Of a stretch of 64,000 nucleotides of DNA, positions 53,658-62,252 are shown one piece after another. Position numbers and translations under genes: made by a program. The stretch lies in the NCBI RefSeq assembly GCF_000730165.1, contig NZ_CP022111.1, forward strand, positions 124,001-188,000, in the 5' to 3' direction. Source of the stretch: Nitrospirillum viridazoti CBAmc. Its GTDB lineage: Bacteria; Pseudomonadota; Alphaproteobacteria; Azospirillales; Azospirillaceae. Each line of letters begins with the position of its first letter. Position 1 is the first letter of the stretch. A model generated the notes under the pieces. The model worked only from the letters and a program-made list of their open reading frames with translations, was not told where the DNA came from and did no database searches.

Positions 53658-55445
53658 TCAGAACTGCTCCTCCGACAGGGCCATCAGGGTGCGGTGACCG
53701 GTGCGGATCAGCTCGGCCAGGCCCAGCGATGGGCCCACCACCTGTTCCACGAAGAAGCGGGCGGTGATCAGCTTGCCCTCATGGAAGGCGGCGTCCTGGC
53801 CCTGGGCCAGCGCCTGGTTGGCGGCGATGGCGCCGCGGGCCAGCAGGAAGGCGCCGGCGACGTTGCCGAACAGGGTCAGGTAGGGCACGGCCCCGGCGGC
53901 GGCCGCGCGCGCGTCCGCCTTCACATGGTCCACCAGGAAGGACGTCGCGTCCTCCAGCGCCGCGATGCCCCGCTTCAGGCCCTGGGCGATGACGGCCAGG
54001 TCGTCGCCCGGCTGGGCGGCGGCCGCGTCGGCCGTTTCCGCCATCAGGGCGAACAGGGCGCGGGCGGTGGCGCCGCCGTCGCGGCCCAGCTTGCGGAACA
54101 CCAGGTCGTTGGCCTGGATGCCGTTGGTGCCCTCGTAAATCGGGGCGATGCGGGCGTCCCGGTAATACTGGGCGGCCCCCGTCTCCTCGATGAAGCCCAT
54201 GCCGCCGTGCACCTGCACGCCCAGGCTGGCCACCTCGACGCCGATGTCGGTGCTCCAGGCCTTGGCCACCGGGGTCATCAGGTCGTTCAGCAGGCCGGCC
54301 TGTTTGGCGGCCTCCGCGTCCGGATGATGGTGGCGGCCGTCCAGGGAGGCGGCTGTGAAATAGACGATGGCCCGCGCGGCCTCCACCTTGGACCGCATGG
54401 TCAGCAGCATGCGGCGCACATCGGGGTGGTGGATGATGGTCACCGGCTGCGGCCCGCCGGCCACGTCGCGGCTCTGCACCCGGGTCTTGGCGTAGGCCAG
54501 CGCCTGCTGGTAGGCGCGGTCGCCGATGGAGACGCCCTGCAGGCCGACTCCTAAGCGGGCATTGTTCATCATGGTGAACATATACTCGATGCCGCGATTC
54601 TCCTCGCCCACCAGGTAGCCCACGCAGGCCCCCTTGTCGCCATAGCTCATGACGGCGGTGGGGCTGGCGTGGATGCCCAGCTTGTGCTCCAGGCCCACGC
54701 AATAGGCGTCGTTGCGCTCACCCGGGGTGCCGTCGGCGTTCAGCAGGAACTTCGGCACGATGAACAGCGAGATGCCCTTGGTGCCCGCCGGCGCGTCCGG
54801 CGTGCGGGCCAGCACCAGGTGGACGATGTTGTCCGTCCAGTCATGGTCGCCATAGGTGATGAAGATCTTCTGCCCGCTGATGCGATAGGTGCCGTCGTCC
54901 TGGCGCACGGCGCGGGTGCGCACGGCGCCCACATCGGAACCCGCCTGCGGCTCCGTCAGGTTCATGGTGCCGGCCCATTCGCCGGAGATCAGCTTTTCCA
55001 GGTACCGCGTCTTCTGCTCATCCGACCCGTGGGCGGTCAGCAGTTCCACCGCCCCCTGGGTCAGCAGCGGCCCTAGCGCGAAGGACATGTTGGCGCTGGT
55101 CCAGGTTTCCAGCAGCGCGATGAACAGGGTCCAGGGCAGGCCCTGGCCGCCGTGGTCGGGGTCGAAGGGCACGCTGTTCCAGCCGCCCTCGACGAACTGG
55201 CGGTAGGCGTCCTTGAAGCCGTCGGGGGTGCGCACGCCCGTGTCCGTCAGCTTCGCGCCCTGGCGGTCGCCCGCCACGTTCAGGGGCGCCAGCACGTTGT
55301 CGGCCAGCTTGGCGCCTTCCTCCAGCACGGCGTCCACCAGGTCGGGGGTGGCGGCCTCGAATGCGGGGTAGGCGGCAACTTTGTCCAGGCCGACGACGGA
55401 ATTCAGGACGAAACGGATTTCCTTCAGGGGCGCTTGATAGGTCAT
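53658..55445 (-). CDS. Acyl-CoA dehydrogenase, long form (DmdC-like)
   Basis: A 595-residue FAD enzyme. The ACAD core (about 35-450) contains 'GTMNLTEPQAGSDVGAVRTRA' (FAD/substrate strand), 'KIFITYGDHDW', 'KLGIHASPTAVMSYGDKGACVGYLVG' and 'GGMGFIEETGAAQYYRDARIAPIYEGTNGIQANDLV', where the Glu of YEGTNGIQ is the expected catalytic base. The extra C-terminal domain of about 130 residues is typical of the long group that includes 3-methylmercaptopropionyl-CoA dehydrogenase and related enzymes. It starts at ATG 55445. Chain-length preference is unknown. It is probably monocistronic. Confidence 0.9.
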   Translation of the reverse strand: MTYQAPLKEIRFVLNSVVGLDKVAAYPAFEAATPDLVDAVLEEGAKLADNVLAPLNVAGDRQGAKLTDTGVRTPDGFKDAYRQFVEGGWNSVPFDPDHGGQGLPWTLFIALLETWTSANMSFALGPLLTQGAVELLTAHGSDEQKTRYLEKLISGEWAGTMNLTEPQAGSDVGAVRTRAVRQDDGTYRISGQKIFITYGDHDWTDNIVHLVLARTPDAPAGTKGISLFIVPKFLLNADGTPGERNDAYCVGLEHKLGIHASPTAVMSYGDKGACVGYLVGEENRGIEYMFTMMNNARLGVGLQGVSIGDRAYQQALAYAKTRVQSRDVAGGPQPVTIIHHPDVRRMLLTMRSKVEAARAIVYFTAASLDGRHHHPDAEAAKQAGLLNDLMTPVAKAWSTDIGVEVASLGVQVHGGMGFIEETGAAQYYRDARIAPIYEGTNGIQANDLVFRKLGRDGGATARALFALMAETADAAAAQPGDDLAVIAQGLKRGIAALEDATSFLVDHVKADARAAAAGAVPYLTLFGNVAGAFLLARGAIAANQALAQGQDAAFHEGKLITARFFVEQVVGPSLGLAELIRTGHRTLMALSEEQF

Positions 55446-55761
55446 GGTCTCTCGGGTCCTCCCGGGGGACCCGCCGGTGGGGGCCGGCGCCCGTCGCTTC
55501 AGGATGGGGGCGGGGCCCGGCACGGCCGGCGGGGGTGCTCAATGTTATTGGGCGGGCGGGCCCGATCATTGAGCGGAAGGGCCACGTCCCGTCGACGCGG
55601 GGCCCATCCTGCCGGGACGGCGGCGGGCGGGCAAGCGTCGCCGAAAGTCCAGCCCGGATCCCGCCGCCGCGACGGACTGGCACGCCCCTTGCTTTCCCTA
55701 CAGGCCAGCATCGGATCGGCCCCCATCGGCCGGTCGTTTTCCAGGTAAGTGAGGTCCGGTC

Positions 55762-56679
55762 GTGAACAGCGCACTGTCCACCACGCAGTTGACTGCAGCA
55801 CAGGGTTTGGCGTCTTCCGCCCCCGCCAGGATCGTGGCGGCGGTGCAGCAGGCCAGCACCAGGGCCGGGGTAGATTTTTCCTATCTGCTGAAGCAGGCGT
55901 CGGTGGAAAGCGGCTACAACACCAATGCCAAGGCCAGCACCAGCAGCGCCACCGGCCTCTACCAGTTCACCGACTCCACGTGGTTGAACATGGTGCAGCA
56001 GCATGGCGCGGAGGTCGGCCTGGGGCAGTACGCCAGCGCCATCAAGACCCGCAGCGACGGCAGCGCCTACGTTTCCGATCCCGCCACCCGGCAAAAGATT
56101 CTCGACCTGCGCAAGGATGCCGATACCTCGGCCATGATGGCGGCCCAATTGGCCCAGGACAACAAGACCACCCTGCAGCAGCAGGTGGGCGGCACCATCG
56201 GCGGGACCGAGCTGTACCTGGCCCATTTCCTGGGCGCCGGCGGCGCCTCCAAGTTCCTGAACGCGCTGAAGAAAAACCCCAACCAGGCGGCCGACGCCGT
56301 GGTGCCGGACGCCGCCGACGCCAACGACGCCGTCTTCTATGACGGCAACGGCAAGGCCCTGTCCCTGGGCCAGGTCTACGACCGCTTCGCCAAGAAGTTC
56401 GACGGTATGGGCGGTGCCAGCGCGGACAAATATGCCGGGTCCACCACGCTGGGCACCGTGCAGACGGCCGACAGCACCTCCCAGCCGTGGGACATGGTGC
56501 GGGGCGCCAGTTCGTCCAAGATGCCGCTGTCCACCTATACCATCATGATGCTGAACGCCCTGGCCGCGCCCACCGAGGATGAGGACCAGGACAACAAGGA
56601 CGGCTACAGCCAGCAGGAACAGCGCATGACCACCAACCGCGCGCCCAACATGGCCGCCGCCTACATGGCCAGCGCCTAA
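55762..56679 (+). CDS. SLT-like lytic transglycosylase-fold protein without signal peptide
   Basis: A 305-residue protein starting at GTG 55762 with GAGGT upstream. Residues about 25-145 form an SLT-like domain: catalytic E49 in 'LKQASVESGYNTNAKASTSSATGLYQFTDSTWLNMV', where the 'SSATGLYQF' motif follows the Glu as in lysozyme-like transglycosylases. Later 'ELYLAHFLGAGGASKFL' fits the domain end. There is no N-terminal signal peptide, so secretion would need another route such as a flagellar or type-specific exporter. The C-terminal 90 residues are low complexity. It converges on the sensor kinase gene with overlapping stop codons. Confidence 0.82.
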   Translation: MNSALSTTQLTAAQGLASSAPARIVAAVQQASTRAGVDFSYLLKQASVESGYNTNAKASTSSATGLYQFTDSTWLNMVQQHGAEVGLGQYASAIKTRSDGSAYVSDPATRQKILDLRKDADTSAMMAAQLAQDNKTTLQQQVGGTIGGTELYLAHFLGAGGASKFLNALKKNPNQAADAVVPDAADANDAVFYDGNGKALSLGQVYDRFAKKFDGMGGASADKYAGSTTLGTVQTADSTSQPWDMVRGASSSKMPLSTYTIMMLNALAAPTEDEDQDNKDGYSQQEQRMTTNRAPNMAAAYMASA

Positions 56680-57779
56680 AGGGCGGTGGCCTCCGGCGTC
56701 GCCGGCACGGCCATCCACGCTTTCACGCCGCCGTCGCTGACCTGCCCCAGCTGGCCGCCGCACTGTCGCGCCAGCTGTTCCAGCAGCAGGTGGCCCAGGC
56801 CGGTGCGGGCCGGGCGGGGATGATGGTTGCCATTAGTGCCGGAATCTTCTGCCGGCCCGGCCGTTGTTGCCGGGCTTTCGCCGTTGGCGGCGGGCGGCGG
56901 CAGGCCGACGCCGTCATCCTCCACCCGCAGCACCCATCGCTGCCCCTCCGTGCCCAGGCGCACGGCGACGGTGCCGGGCCGCCCGGCGGGGAAGGCGTAT
57001 TTCAGCGCGTTGGTCAGCAGCTCATTGGCCGCCAGGCCCAGGGTCACGGCGGCCCGCTGCGGCAGCTTCAGATCCTCGACCTCGACAGTGAAGGTGATGG
57101 GGCGGCCGGCGACATGGGCGGCGGCCAGGTTTTCCACCAGCTGGCCCAGGAAGGCGCGGGCCGGCACGAAGGGCTCGCGCTGCAGCCGCTGCAGGCTGGA
57201 ATAGACCAGGCCCAGCACCCGCACCCGTTCCCCCGCCTTGGCCAGTTCCCCCGCCTCCTTGGCGCCCGCCCGGCTTTCCGCCACCATCAACAGGCTGGAC
57301 ACGGACTGCAGGTCATTGCGGATGCGGTGATAGATTTCACGCAGCAGCATGGCCTGCTGCTGTTCCCCCGCCGCCAGGGTGTCCAGGGCGTCATGCAAGG
57401 CCGCGATGATGGAAACCACCACCAGGCTGGTCACGACGAAGAGGGCGGGGCCCGCCCAGCCCTTGGGCGGCAGGGCCGACAGCCGGTCGGGCAGGGTGGC
57501 CAGCTGTTGCGTCCAGGGTATGCCGTCGTCGGCCGGTGCGAAGAAGGGCAGGGCCAGCGTCGTGCTCAGGACCACGGCCACCAGGCCGGGCCCGACCCCG
57601 AACCACAGCGTGCCCAATACCAGGGCCGGGAAGAAATGCACGACGGGATAGCCGTCCAGCACGTCGTCCAGCGCGATACGCACACCGAACGCCAGGCACA
57701 CCAGCAGGGCGGCCCCGGCATAGCGTACGGGCGCTGGTCGCCGTCGCAGGGACAGGAAGGTCGTGATGAACGGCTTCAT
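56676..57779 (-). CDS. Membrane sensor histidine kinase, DUF4118 plus HisKA_2/HWE-type
   Basis: A 367-residue kinase. Membrane segments at about 20-80 and 108-128 form a DUF4118-like sensor ('HFFPALVLGTLWFGVGPGLVAVVLSTTLALPFFA'). The phosphoacceptor H151 is in 'LLREIYHRIRNDLQSVSSLL' (usual form HHRVKNNLQ). The ATPase domain has N box 'LAANELLTNALKYAFP' and G1 'VEDDGVGLPP'; 'TGLGHLLLEQLARQCGG' is the G2 region. An insert of about 30 residues separates G1 and G2. Such kinases feed PhyR-like or single-domain regulators in alphaproteobacteria. No regulator is adjacent. Confidence 0.87.
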   Translation of the reverse strand: MKPFITTFLSLRRRPAPVRYAGAALLVCLAFGVRIALDDVLDGYPVVHFFPALVLGTLWFGVGPGLVAVVLSTTLALPFFAPADDGIPWTQQLATLPDRLSALPPKGWAGPALFVVTSLVVVSIIAALHDALDTLAAGEQQQAMLLREIYHRIRNDLQSVSSLLMVAESRAGAKEAGELAKAGERVRVLGLVYSSLQRLQREPFVPARAFLGQLVENLAAAHVAGRPITFTVEVEDLKLPQRAAVTLGLAANELLTNALKYAFPAGRPGTVAVRLGTEGQRWVLRVEDDGVGLPPPAANGESPATTAGPAEDSGTNGNHHPRPARTGLGHLLLEQLARQCGGQLGQVSDGGVKAWMAVPATPEATAL

Positions 57780-58229
57780 GGCGGCTGATCATACAGTCGC
57801 CTCGGCCGAACGCACTACTGCGGATGGCTAGAATCGTTGGGAGTACGGCCGCTAAAAATGGACCAGGGCCGGATCTTCCGCCCGGCCGGCCATCATCTGG
57901 CCGCCGCACGCGCCACCCGTCATCTGGCGCGGGACGGATACGGCGGCATCGCTGTCATCGGCCAACGGGGTCTGCCCCACCAGGGTACCACCCCGCAGCA
58001 GCCTAAGGTAAAGGGGCAGGGGTGAGGGGTGAGGGCCAATGGGGGTCGAGGTCTTGCCAGGCATAGGCTCTCTCCCTCTCTTGGGGTGGGCCGGCGACTC
58101 CTACGCGGCGGCACCACGGGCTCCTTTATCTCTACAACCCAGGGTCTCATGGCCCCCGAGTCGCCGTCAATTGACGCCAAAGGTCAGTACTGGCCTATGC
58201 CTGGGCCCGGCTTTCCCGAAAAATCCTGC
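57780..58229. other. 450-base region without a recognised gene
   Basis: This gap lies between the start of the DUF4118 kinase gene and the end of the FAD oxidase gene, both on the minus strand. Short frames exist in several phases but none has a ribosome site or family-like sequence. A G-rich run (58005-58035, GGGGCAGGGG then GTGAGGGG) and a TTGACG-like motif near 58170 are present. I see no RNA gene, terminator or mobile element here. Confidence 0.5.
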
Positions 58230-59669
58230 CTATTGGGGTAAGATTTTCCCTGGGTTCATGAGGTCGCGCGGATCCAGCAGGCGTTTCAAGCTTGCCATAA
58301 GATCGATTTCCAGGGGTGACCGCGCGCGTGCCAGTTCGTTGCGTTTCTTGTTGCCGATGCCGTGCTCGGCGCTGATCGACCCATCCAGCTCCAGCACCAC
58401 GTCGTGCACCGCCCGCATGATCCGCTCGCCCAGGGCTAGGAAGGCGTCGCGGTCGGCCGGGTCGTCGCTGTCCGGCCGGGCGATGTTGTAGTGGATGTTG
58501 CCGTCCCCCAGGTGGCCGAAGGGGTAGGGCCGGGCGCCGGGGCACAAGGCCGCCACCGCCTGGTTGGCCCGCTCGATGAACTGGGGGACGCGGCTGACCG
58601 GAACGGCCACGTCATGGTGCAGGGCGCCACCCACCTTGCGCCCGATCTCCGGCAGGCCCTCGCGCAGGCGCCACAGCTTCTGCCGCTGGTCGCCGCTGGC
58701 GGCCAGGGTGGCGTCCGTCGCCTCCCCCGCGTCGATGGCCTCGGCCAGGGCCGCCTCCACCGTGTCGCGCAGGGCATCGCCGGGGGTGCCGGCCGTCAGT
58801 TCCGTCAGGATGTACCAGGGGGATGGTTCGGACAGCGGGTCGTTCTGTTCGCCCAGGTAGCGGGCGGCGCCGTCGATGGCGAAGCGCGGCATGATCTCGA
58901 AGGCCGAGACGGCGTCGCCGCTGGCTTGGCGCAGGCGCTTCAGCAGGCGCAGGGCGGCGGTCACGTCGGGTACCGCCACCAGCGCCGTTTCCATCTGGCG
59001 CGGTCGGGGCACCAGCGACAGGGTGGCGGCGGTGATGATGCCCAGCGTGCCCTCTGCACCCAGGAACAGGTGCTTCAGGTCATAGCCGGTGTTGTCCTTG
59101 CGCAGGCGGCGCAGGCCGTTCCACACCTGCCCGTCGGGCAACACCACCTCCAGCCCCAGAACCTGGGCGCGGGCGTTGCCGTAGCGCAGGGTCAGGATGC
59201 CGCCGGCATTGGTCGACAGGTTGCCGCCGATGGTGCAACTGCCCTCGGCGCCCAGGCTCAGGGGGAACATCAGGTCCACGTCGTTGGCGGCCTGCTGCAC
59301 CGTGGCCAGGATCACGCCCGCCTCCACCGTCATGGTGTGGTCCAGGGGATCGATCTCGCGGATGCGGTTCAGGCGGCCCAGGTTCAGCAGCAGGCTGCCC
59401 TCGGCCGCCAGGGCGCCGCCCACCAGGCCGGTGTTGCCACCCTGGGGCACCAGGGCGATGCCTGCCTCCGCCGTCAGGCGCACCACGGCCGCCACTTCTT
59501 GCGTGCTGGAGGGGCGCAGCAGGGCCAGCGGCGTGCTGACGGCGTTGCCGCGCGCTTCCGTCAGGTAGGGGGCTTGCGCGTCCGCATCGGTGATGTAGCC
59601 GCCGGGCCCGAGCAAGTCGGACAGGGATTTCAGGCAGGCCTGGGCGGATTCTGAAAGGCGGGTGCTCAT
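58230..59669 (-). CDS. FAD-linked oxidase, GlcD / D-2-hydroxyglutarate dehydrogenase-like
   Basis: A 479-residue cytosolic flavoprotein of the vanillyl-alcohol oxidase/GlcD superfamily. The FAD_binding_4 domain (about 35-210) has 'VPQGGNTGLVGGA', 'MFPLSLGAEGSCTIGGNLSTNAGG' and 'LFLGAEGTLGIIT'. The FAD-oxidase C domain has the metal-ligand motif 'VPVSRVPQF' and 'YPFGHLGDGNIHYNI', and the end 'GSISAEHGIGNKKRNEL...MNPGKILPQ' is characteristic. It oxidises a D-2-hydroxy acid such as D-lactate, glycolate or D-2-hydroxyglutarate. Its ATG overlaps the DinB stop (ATGA). Confidence 0.9.
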   Translation of the reverse strand: MSTRLSESAQACLKSLSDLLGPGGYITDADAQAPYLTEARGNAVSTPLALLRPSSTQEVAAVVRLTAEAGIALVPQGGNTGLVGGALAAEGSLLLNLGRLNRIREIDPLDHTMTVEAGVILATVQQAANDVDLMFPLSLGAEGSCTIGGNLSTNAGGILTLRYGNARAQVLGLEVVLPDGQVWNGLRRLRKDNTGYDLKHLFLGAEGTLGIITAATLSLVPRPRQMETALVAVPDVTAALRLLKRLRQASGDAVSAFEIMPRFAIDGAARYLGEQNDPLSEPSPWYILTELTAGTPGDALRDTVEAALAEAIDAGEATDATLAASGDQRQKLWRLREGLPEIGRKVGGALHHDVAVPVSRVPQFIERANQAVAALCPGARPYPFGHLGDGNIHYNIARPDSDDPADRDAFLALGERIMRAVHDVVLELDGSISAEHGIGNKKRNELARARSPLEIDLMASLKRLLDPRDLMNPGKILPQ

Positions 59670-60205
59670 GGGGCTTCATCCGGAATCAGGGCCACCAGGT
59701 CGGTGATGCCCACGTCCTGGCCGGCCTGGGTCAGCAGGGTGGTGACCTGGCCGCGGTGATGGGTCTGGTGGTTGAAGAAATGCACGATCAGGTCGCCGAA
59801 GCGGCGGGCGCAGGCTGTGCCGGTGCTGCTGGTGTAGGCCAGCACGTGGTTCAAATCGCAGGGGCGGATGCAGGCGGCCCACTGGCTGATGGCCGTGTCC
59901 ATCACCTGGCGATCTGCCGCCAGGCTGGCCAGGTCGGCATACAGCGCCTCATCCAGGCGGGTGGGGGGCGGCAGAGCCATCACCGGGTCCAGGGTGGTAT
60001 AGCCGGCGGGGTGGGTGCGGAAACGGCGCAGCCACAGCAGGTCAGCCACCATCAGATGGTTCAGCGTGCCCAGGATGGAGCGGAAGAAGGCTCCCCAGTC
60101 GGCGGTCAGGGCCTCGGCCGGCAGGCGCGCCGCCGCCTCCAGCACCTTGGCGTTCATCCAGGCGTTGTACTGGGCCAGCAGGACGATGTGCCGGGGATCG
60201 GCCAT
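59666..60205 (-). CDS. DinB-family protein
   Basis: A 179-residue four-helix-bundle protein of the DinB/YfiT superfamily. The metal-binding histidine in 'SILGTLNHLMVADLLWLRRF' (GTLNHL) and the 'FFNHQTHHRGQVTTLL' motif, with two further histidines, form the usual His triad. DinB proteins include thiol transferases; the reaction here is unknown. ATG 60205 follows GAGGTCCCGCCC. It is the first gene of a coupled pair with the FAD oxidase. Confidence 0.9.
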   Translation of the reverse strand: MADPRHIVLLAQYNAWMNAKVLEAAARLPAEALTADWGAFFRSILGTLNHLMVADLLWLRRFRTHPAGYTTLDPVMALPPPTRLDEALYADLASLAADRQVMDTAISQWAACIRPCDLNHVLAYTSSTGTACARRFGDLIVHFFNHQTHHRGQVTTLLTQAGQDVGITDLVALIPDEAP

Positions 60206-60305
60206 GGGCGGGACCTCGGGAAGCCAGGGGCGTTTGGCGCCAGAGTGTCCGCTCCCGCCCGCTGTGATCAAGTCCTAACGGTGTGGTCCGTCAACCGGTT
60301 CCGTC

Positions 60306-61268
60306 TTAGGGCCGGGGTGCCGCCGCCCGGCGCAGGCGGTCATTGATGGCCAGGCCCAGGCCTACCTCGGGGATGGCCATGACGGCGATGCCGCTGAGGC
60401 CGGGCTTGTCCAGCTTGCGCAGCATGGCGAACAGGTTGGCGGCGGCCTCGTTCAAATCGCCGGTGGGCGACAGGTTCAGCCGCTCCGCCCCGCCCAGGAC
60501 GAAGCGGTCGGGGCCGAAGCCCAGCAACGCTTCATCCTTGGCGGCGTTCAGCGCGTTCAACCGCACCGGCAGGCCGGGGGCGTAGTGGCTTTCCAGCATG
60601 CCGGGCGCCTTTATGCCAGTGCCCGGGGTCGCGGCGCGCTGGATGGGGCCCAGCACGGCCTCGATTTCCTCCGGCGTGATGGAACCGGGGCGCAGCAGCA
60701 CCGGGTGCTCGCCCGACAGGTCCAGCACGGTGGACTCCACCCCCACCGGGCAGCGGCCATCCGCCAGGATCAGGGCCAGGCGGCGGCCGCCGCCATCAGG
60801 AAATTCCTCGCGCACATGGATGGGTGCGGTGGGGCTGACGTGGCCGGACCGGTTGGCGCTGGGGGCGGCGATGGGCCGGCCGCTGGCCTGCAGCAGGGCG
60901 CGGGCGGTGGGATGGCGCGGCACCCGCACCGCCACCGTGTCCAGCCCGGCGCTGACCAGCAGCGAGAGGGCGGCATCCGCCCGCCGGGGCAGGACCAGGG
61001 TGAGCGGGCCGGGCCAGTACAGGTCGGCCATCTGGTGCGCCCGCTCATCCATCACGGCGTAGCGCTCCACCGCCTCCACATCCGGCAGATGGACGATCAG
61101 GGGGTTGAAGCTGGGGCGGCCCTTGGCGGCGAAGATGTCGGCCACCGCCTGGTCGTTGCCGGCGTCGCCGCCCAGGCCGTAGACCGTCTCCGTCGGGAAG
61201 GCCACCAGCTTGCCGCCGGCCAGCGCCTGCGACGCGCGCTCCAGCGCCTCTTGGGTGGGCGGGGACAT
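60306..61268 (-). CDS. L-threonylcarbamoyladenylate synthase (Sua5/YwlC type)
   Basis: A 320-residue enzyme making threonylcarbamoyl-AMP for the t6A37 modification of tRNAs. The YrdC-like domain has 'LVAFPTETVYGLGGDA', 'KGRPSFNPLIVHL' and 'VAVRVPRHPTARALL...PIAAPSANRSGHVSPT'. A C-terminal Sua5 domain (about 215-320) is present, so this is the long Sua5 form rather than short TsaC. ATG 61268 places the conserved core at the usual distance. GTG 61295 is an alternative; neither has a clear ribosome site. Confidence 0.9.
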   Translation of the reverse strand: MSPPTQEALERASQALAGGKLVAFPTETVYGLGGDAGNDQAVADIFAAKGRPSFNPLIVHLPDVEAVERYAVMDERAHQMADLYWPGPLTLVLPRRADAALSLLVSAGLDTVAVRVPRHPTARALLQASGRPIAAPSANRSGHVSPTAPIHVREEFPDGGGRRLALILADGRCPVGVESTVLDLSGEHPVLLRPGSITPEEIEAVLGPIQRAATPGTGIKAPGMLESHYAPGLPVRLNALNAAKDEALLGFGPDRFVLGGAERLNLSPTGDLNEAAANLFAMLRKLDKPGLSGIAVMAIPEVGLGLAINDRLRRAAAPRP

Positions 61269-61477
61269 GTCGGGGGCTGTATGGGACTCGGTCACGGGGC
61301 GGCACCTGGCAAAAGGGATCACCCTATCTAGCCCACCCGTGCGCCCGGTCCAAGGGTAGTGGCCGCAGGGCCGGCCTCGCCTTTTGGGGCATCACCCATT
61401 GTGCACTGCACACTTGCCCGCCACCGTCGCCGGGTCCACACTGCCGGCCACGGTCATTCCTGAAAGGGGGAGCCATC

Positions 61478-62146
61478 ATGGCGGGGCACGTCGTCACCAT
61501 CGCGCAGCAGAAGGGCGGGGCGGGCAAGACCACGCTGGCCATCCAGCTGGCCGTCGCCTGGTCGCTGGCCGGGCTGCGCGTGGCGGTGGTGGATATCGAC
61601 CCCCAGGGCAGCCTGACCGCCTGGTTCGGCCTGCGCGTCCAGGCCCTGGACGATCCCGGTCTGACCCATATGCAGATCAACGGCTGGCGCACCCAGAAAG
61701 AGGTGGAACGCCTGGCGCGGGAACATGACGTGGTGGTGGTCGACAGCCCCCCGCATGCCGAGACGGAGGCGCGCATCGCCGTGCGCGTGGCCGATCTGGT
61801 GGTGGTGCCGGTGCAGCCCAGCCCCATGGACCTGTGGGCCACCCGCCCCACGCTGGAGATGGCCAAGGCGGAAAAGCGGGCGGTGCTGGTGGCGCTGAAT
61901 CGCGTGCCGCCCCGCGCCAAGCTGGCCGATCGCCTGACAGAGGCGGTGGCGGGATTGGGCGTGCCCATGGCCGAGGCTGCCATCGGCAACCGCGTCGGTT
62001 TCGCCGGCGCCATGATGGATGGCCTATCGCTGCAGGAGACCGATCGCCGCGCCAAGGGGTCGGAGGAAATTGCCGCCCTGGCCGGCGAAATCCTGGCCCG
62101 ACTGGGCGGCACCCTGGCGTCCGGCACCCGCAGCGCAAGCGCCTGA
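61478..62146 (+). CDS. ParA-family ATPase
   Basis: A 222-residue deviant Walker ATPase. The P loop KGGAGKTT is at 12-19 ('IAQQKGGAGKTTLAIQLAVAW'). Switch I region is 'VVDIDPQGSLTAWF' and switch II/Walker A' 'VVVVDSPPHAETE'. It is short, without the N-terminal DNA-binding region of plasmid ParA, so it resembles the stand-alone ParA-like proteins of alphaproteobacteria that position chemoreceptor arrays or other cargo. There is no ParB next to it. A strong GGGGGAG site precedes the ATG. Confidence 0.88.
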   Translation: MAGHVVTIAQQKGGAGKTTLAIQLAVAWSLAGLRVAVVDIDPQGSLTAWFGLRVQALDDPGLTHMQINGWRTQKEVERLAREHDVVVVDSPPHAETEARIAVRVADLVVVPVQPSPMDLWATRPTLEMAKAEKRAVLVALNRVPPRAKLADRLTEAVAGLGVPMAEAAIGNRVGFAGAMMDGLSLQETDRRAKGSEEIAALAGEILARLGGTLASGTRSASA

Positions 62147-62252
62147 GGCTGGGCTGCATCCGCGCGGGTGCCTTCATTGCACGGGGTGCGCGCGGCGGTG
62201 TATACCCGACCAGCCGCCTGGGGGGCTTGGGCGGCGCTGGGTTGGGGTTGCC

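Noticed and set aside
57780-58229. A degraded gene or insertion sequence in the 450-base gap
   Set aside because: No terminal inverted repeats, no target duplication and no recognisable protein fragment in any frame.
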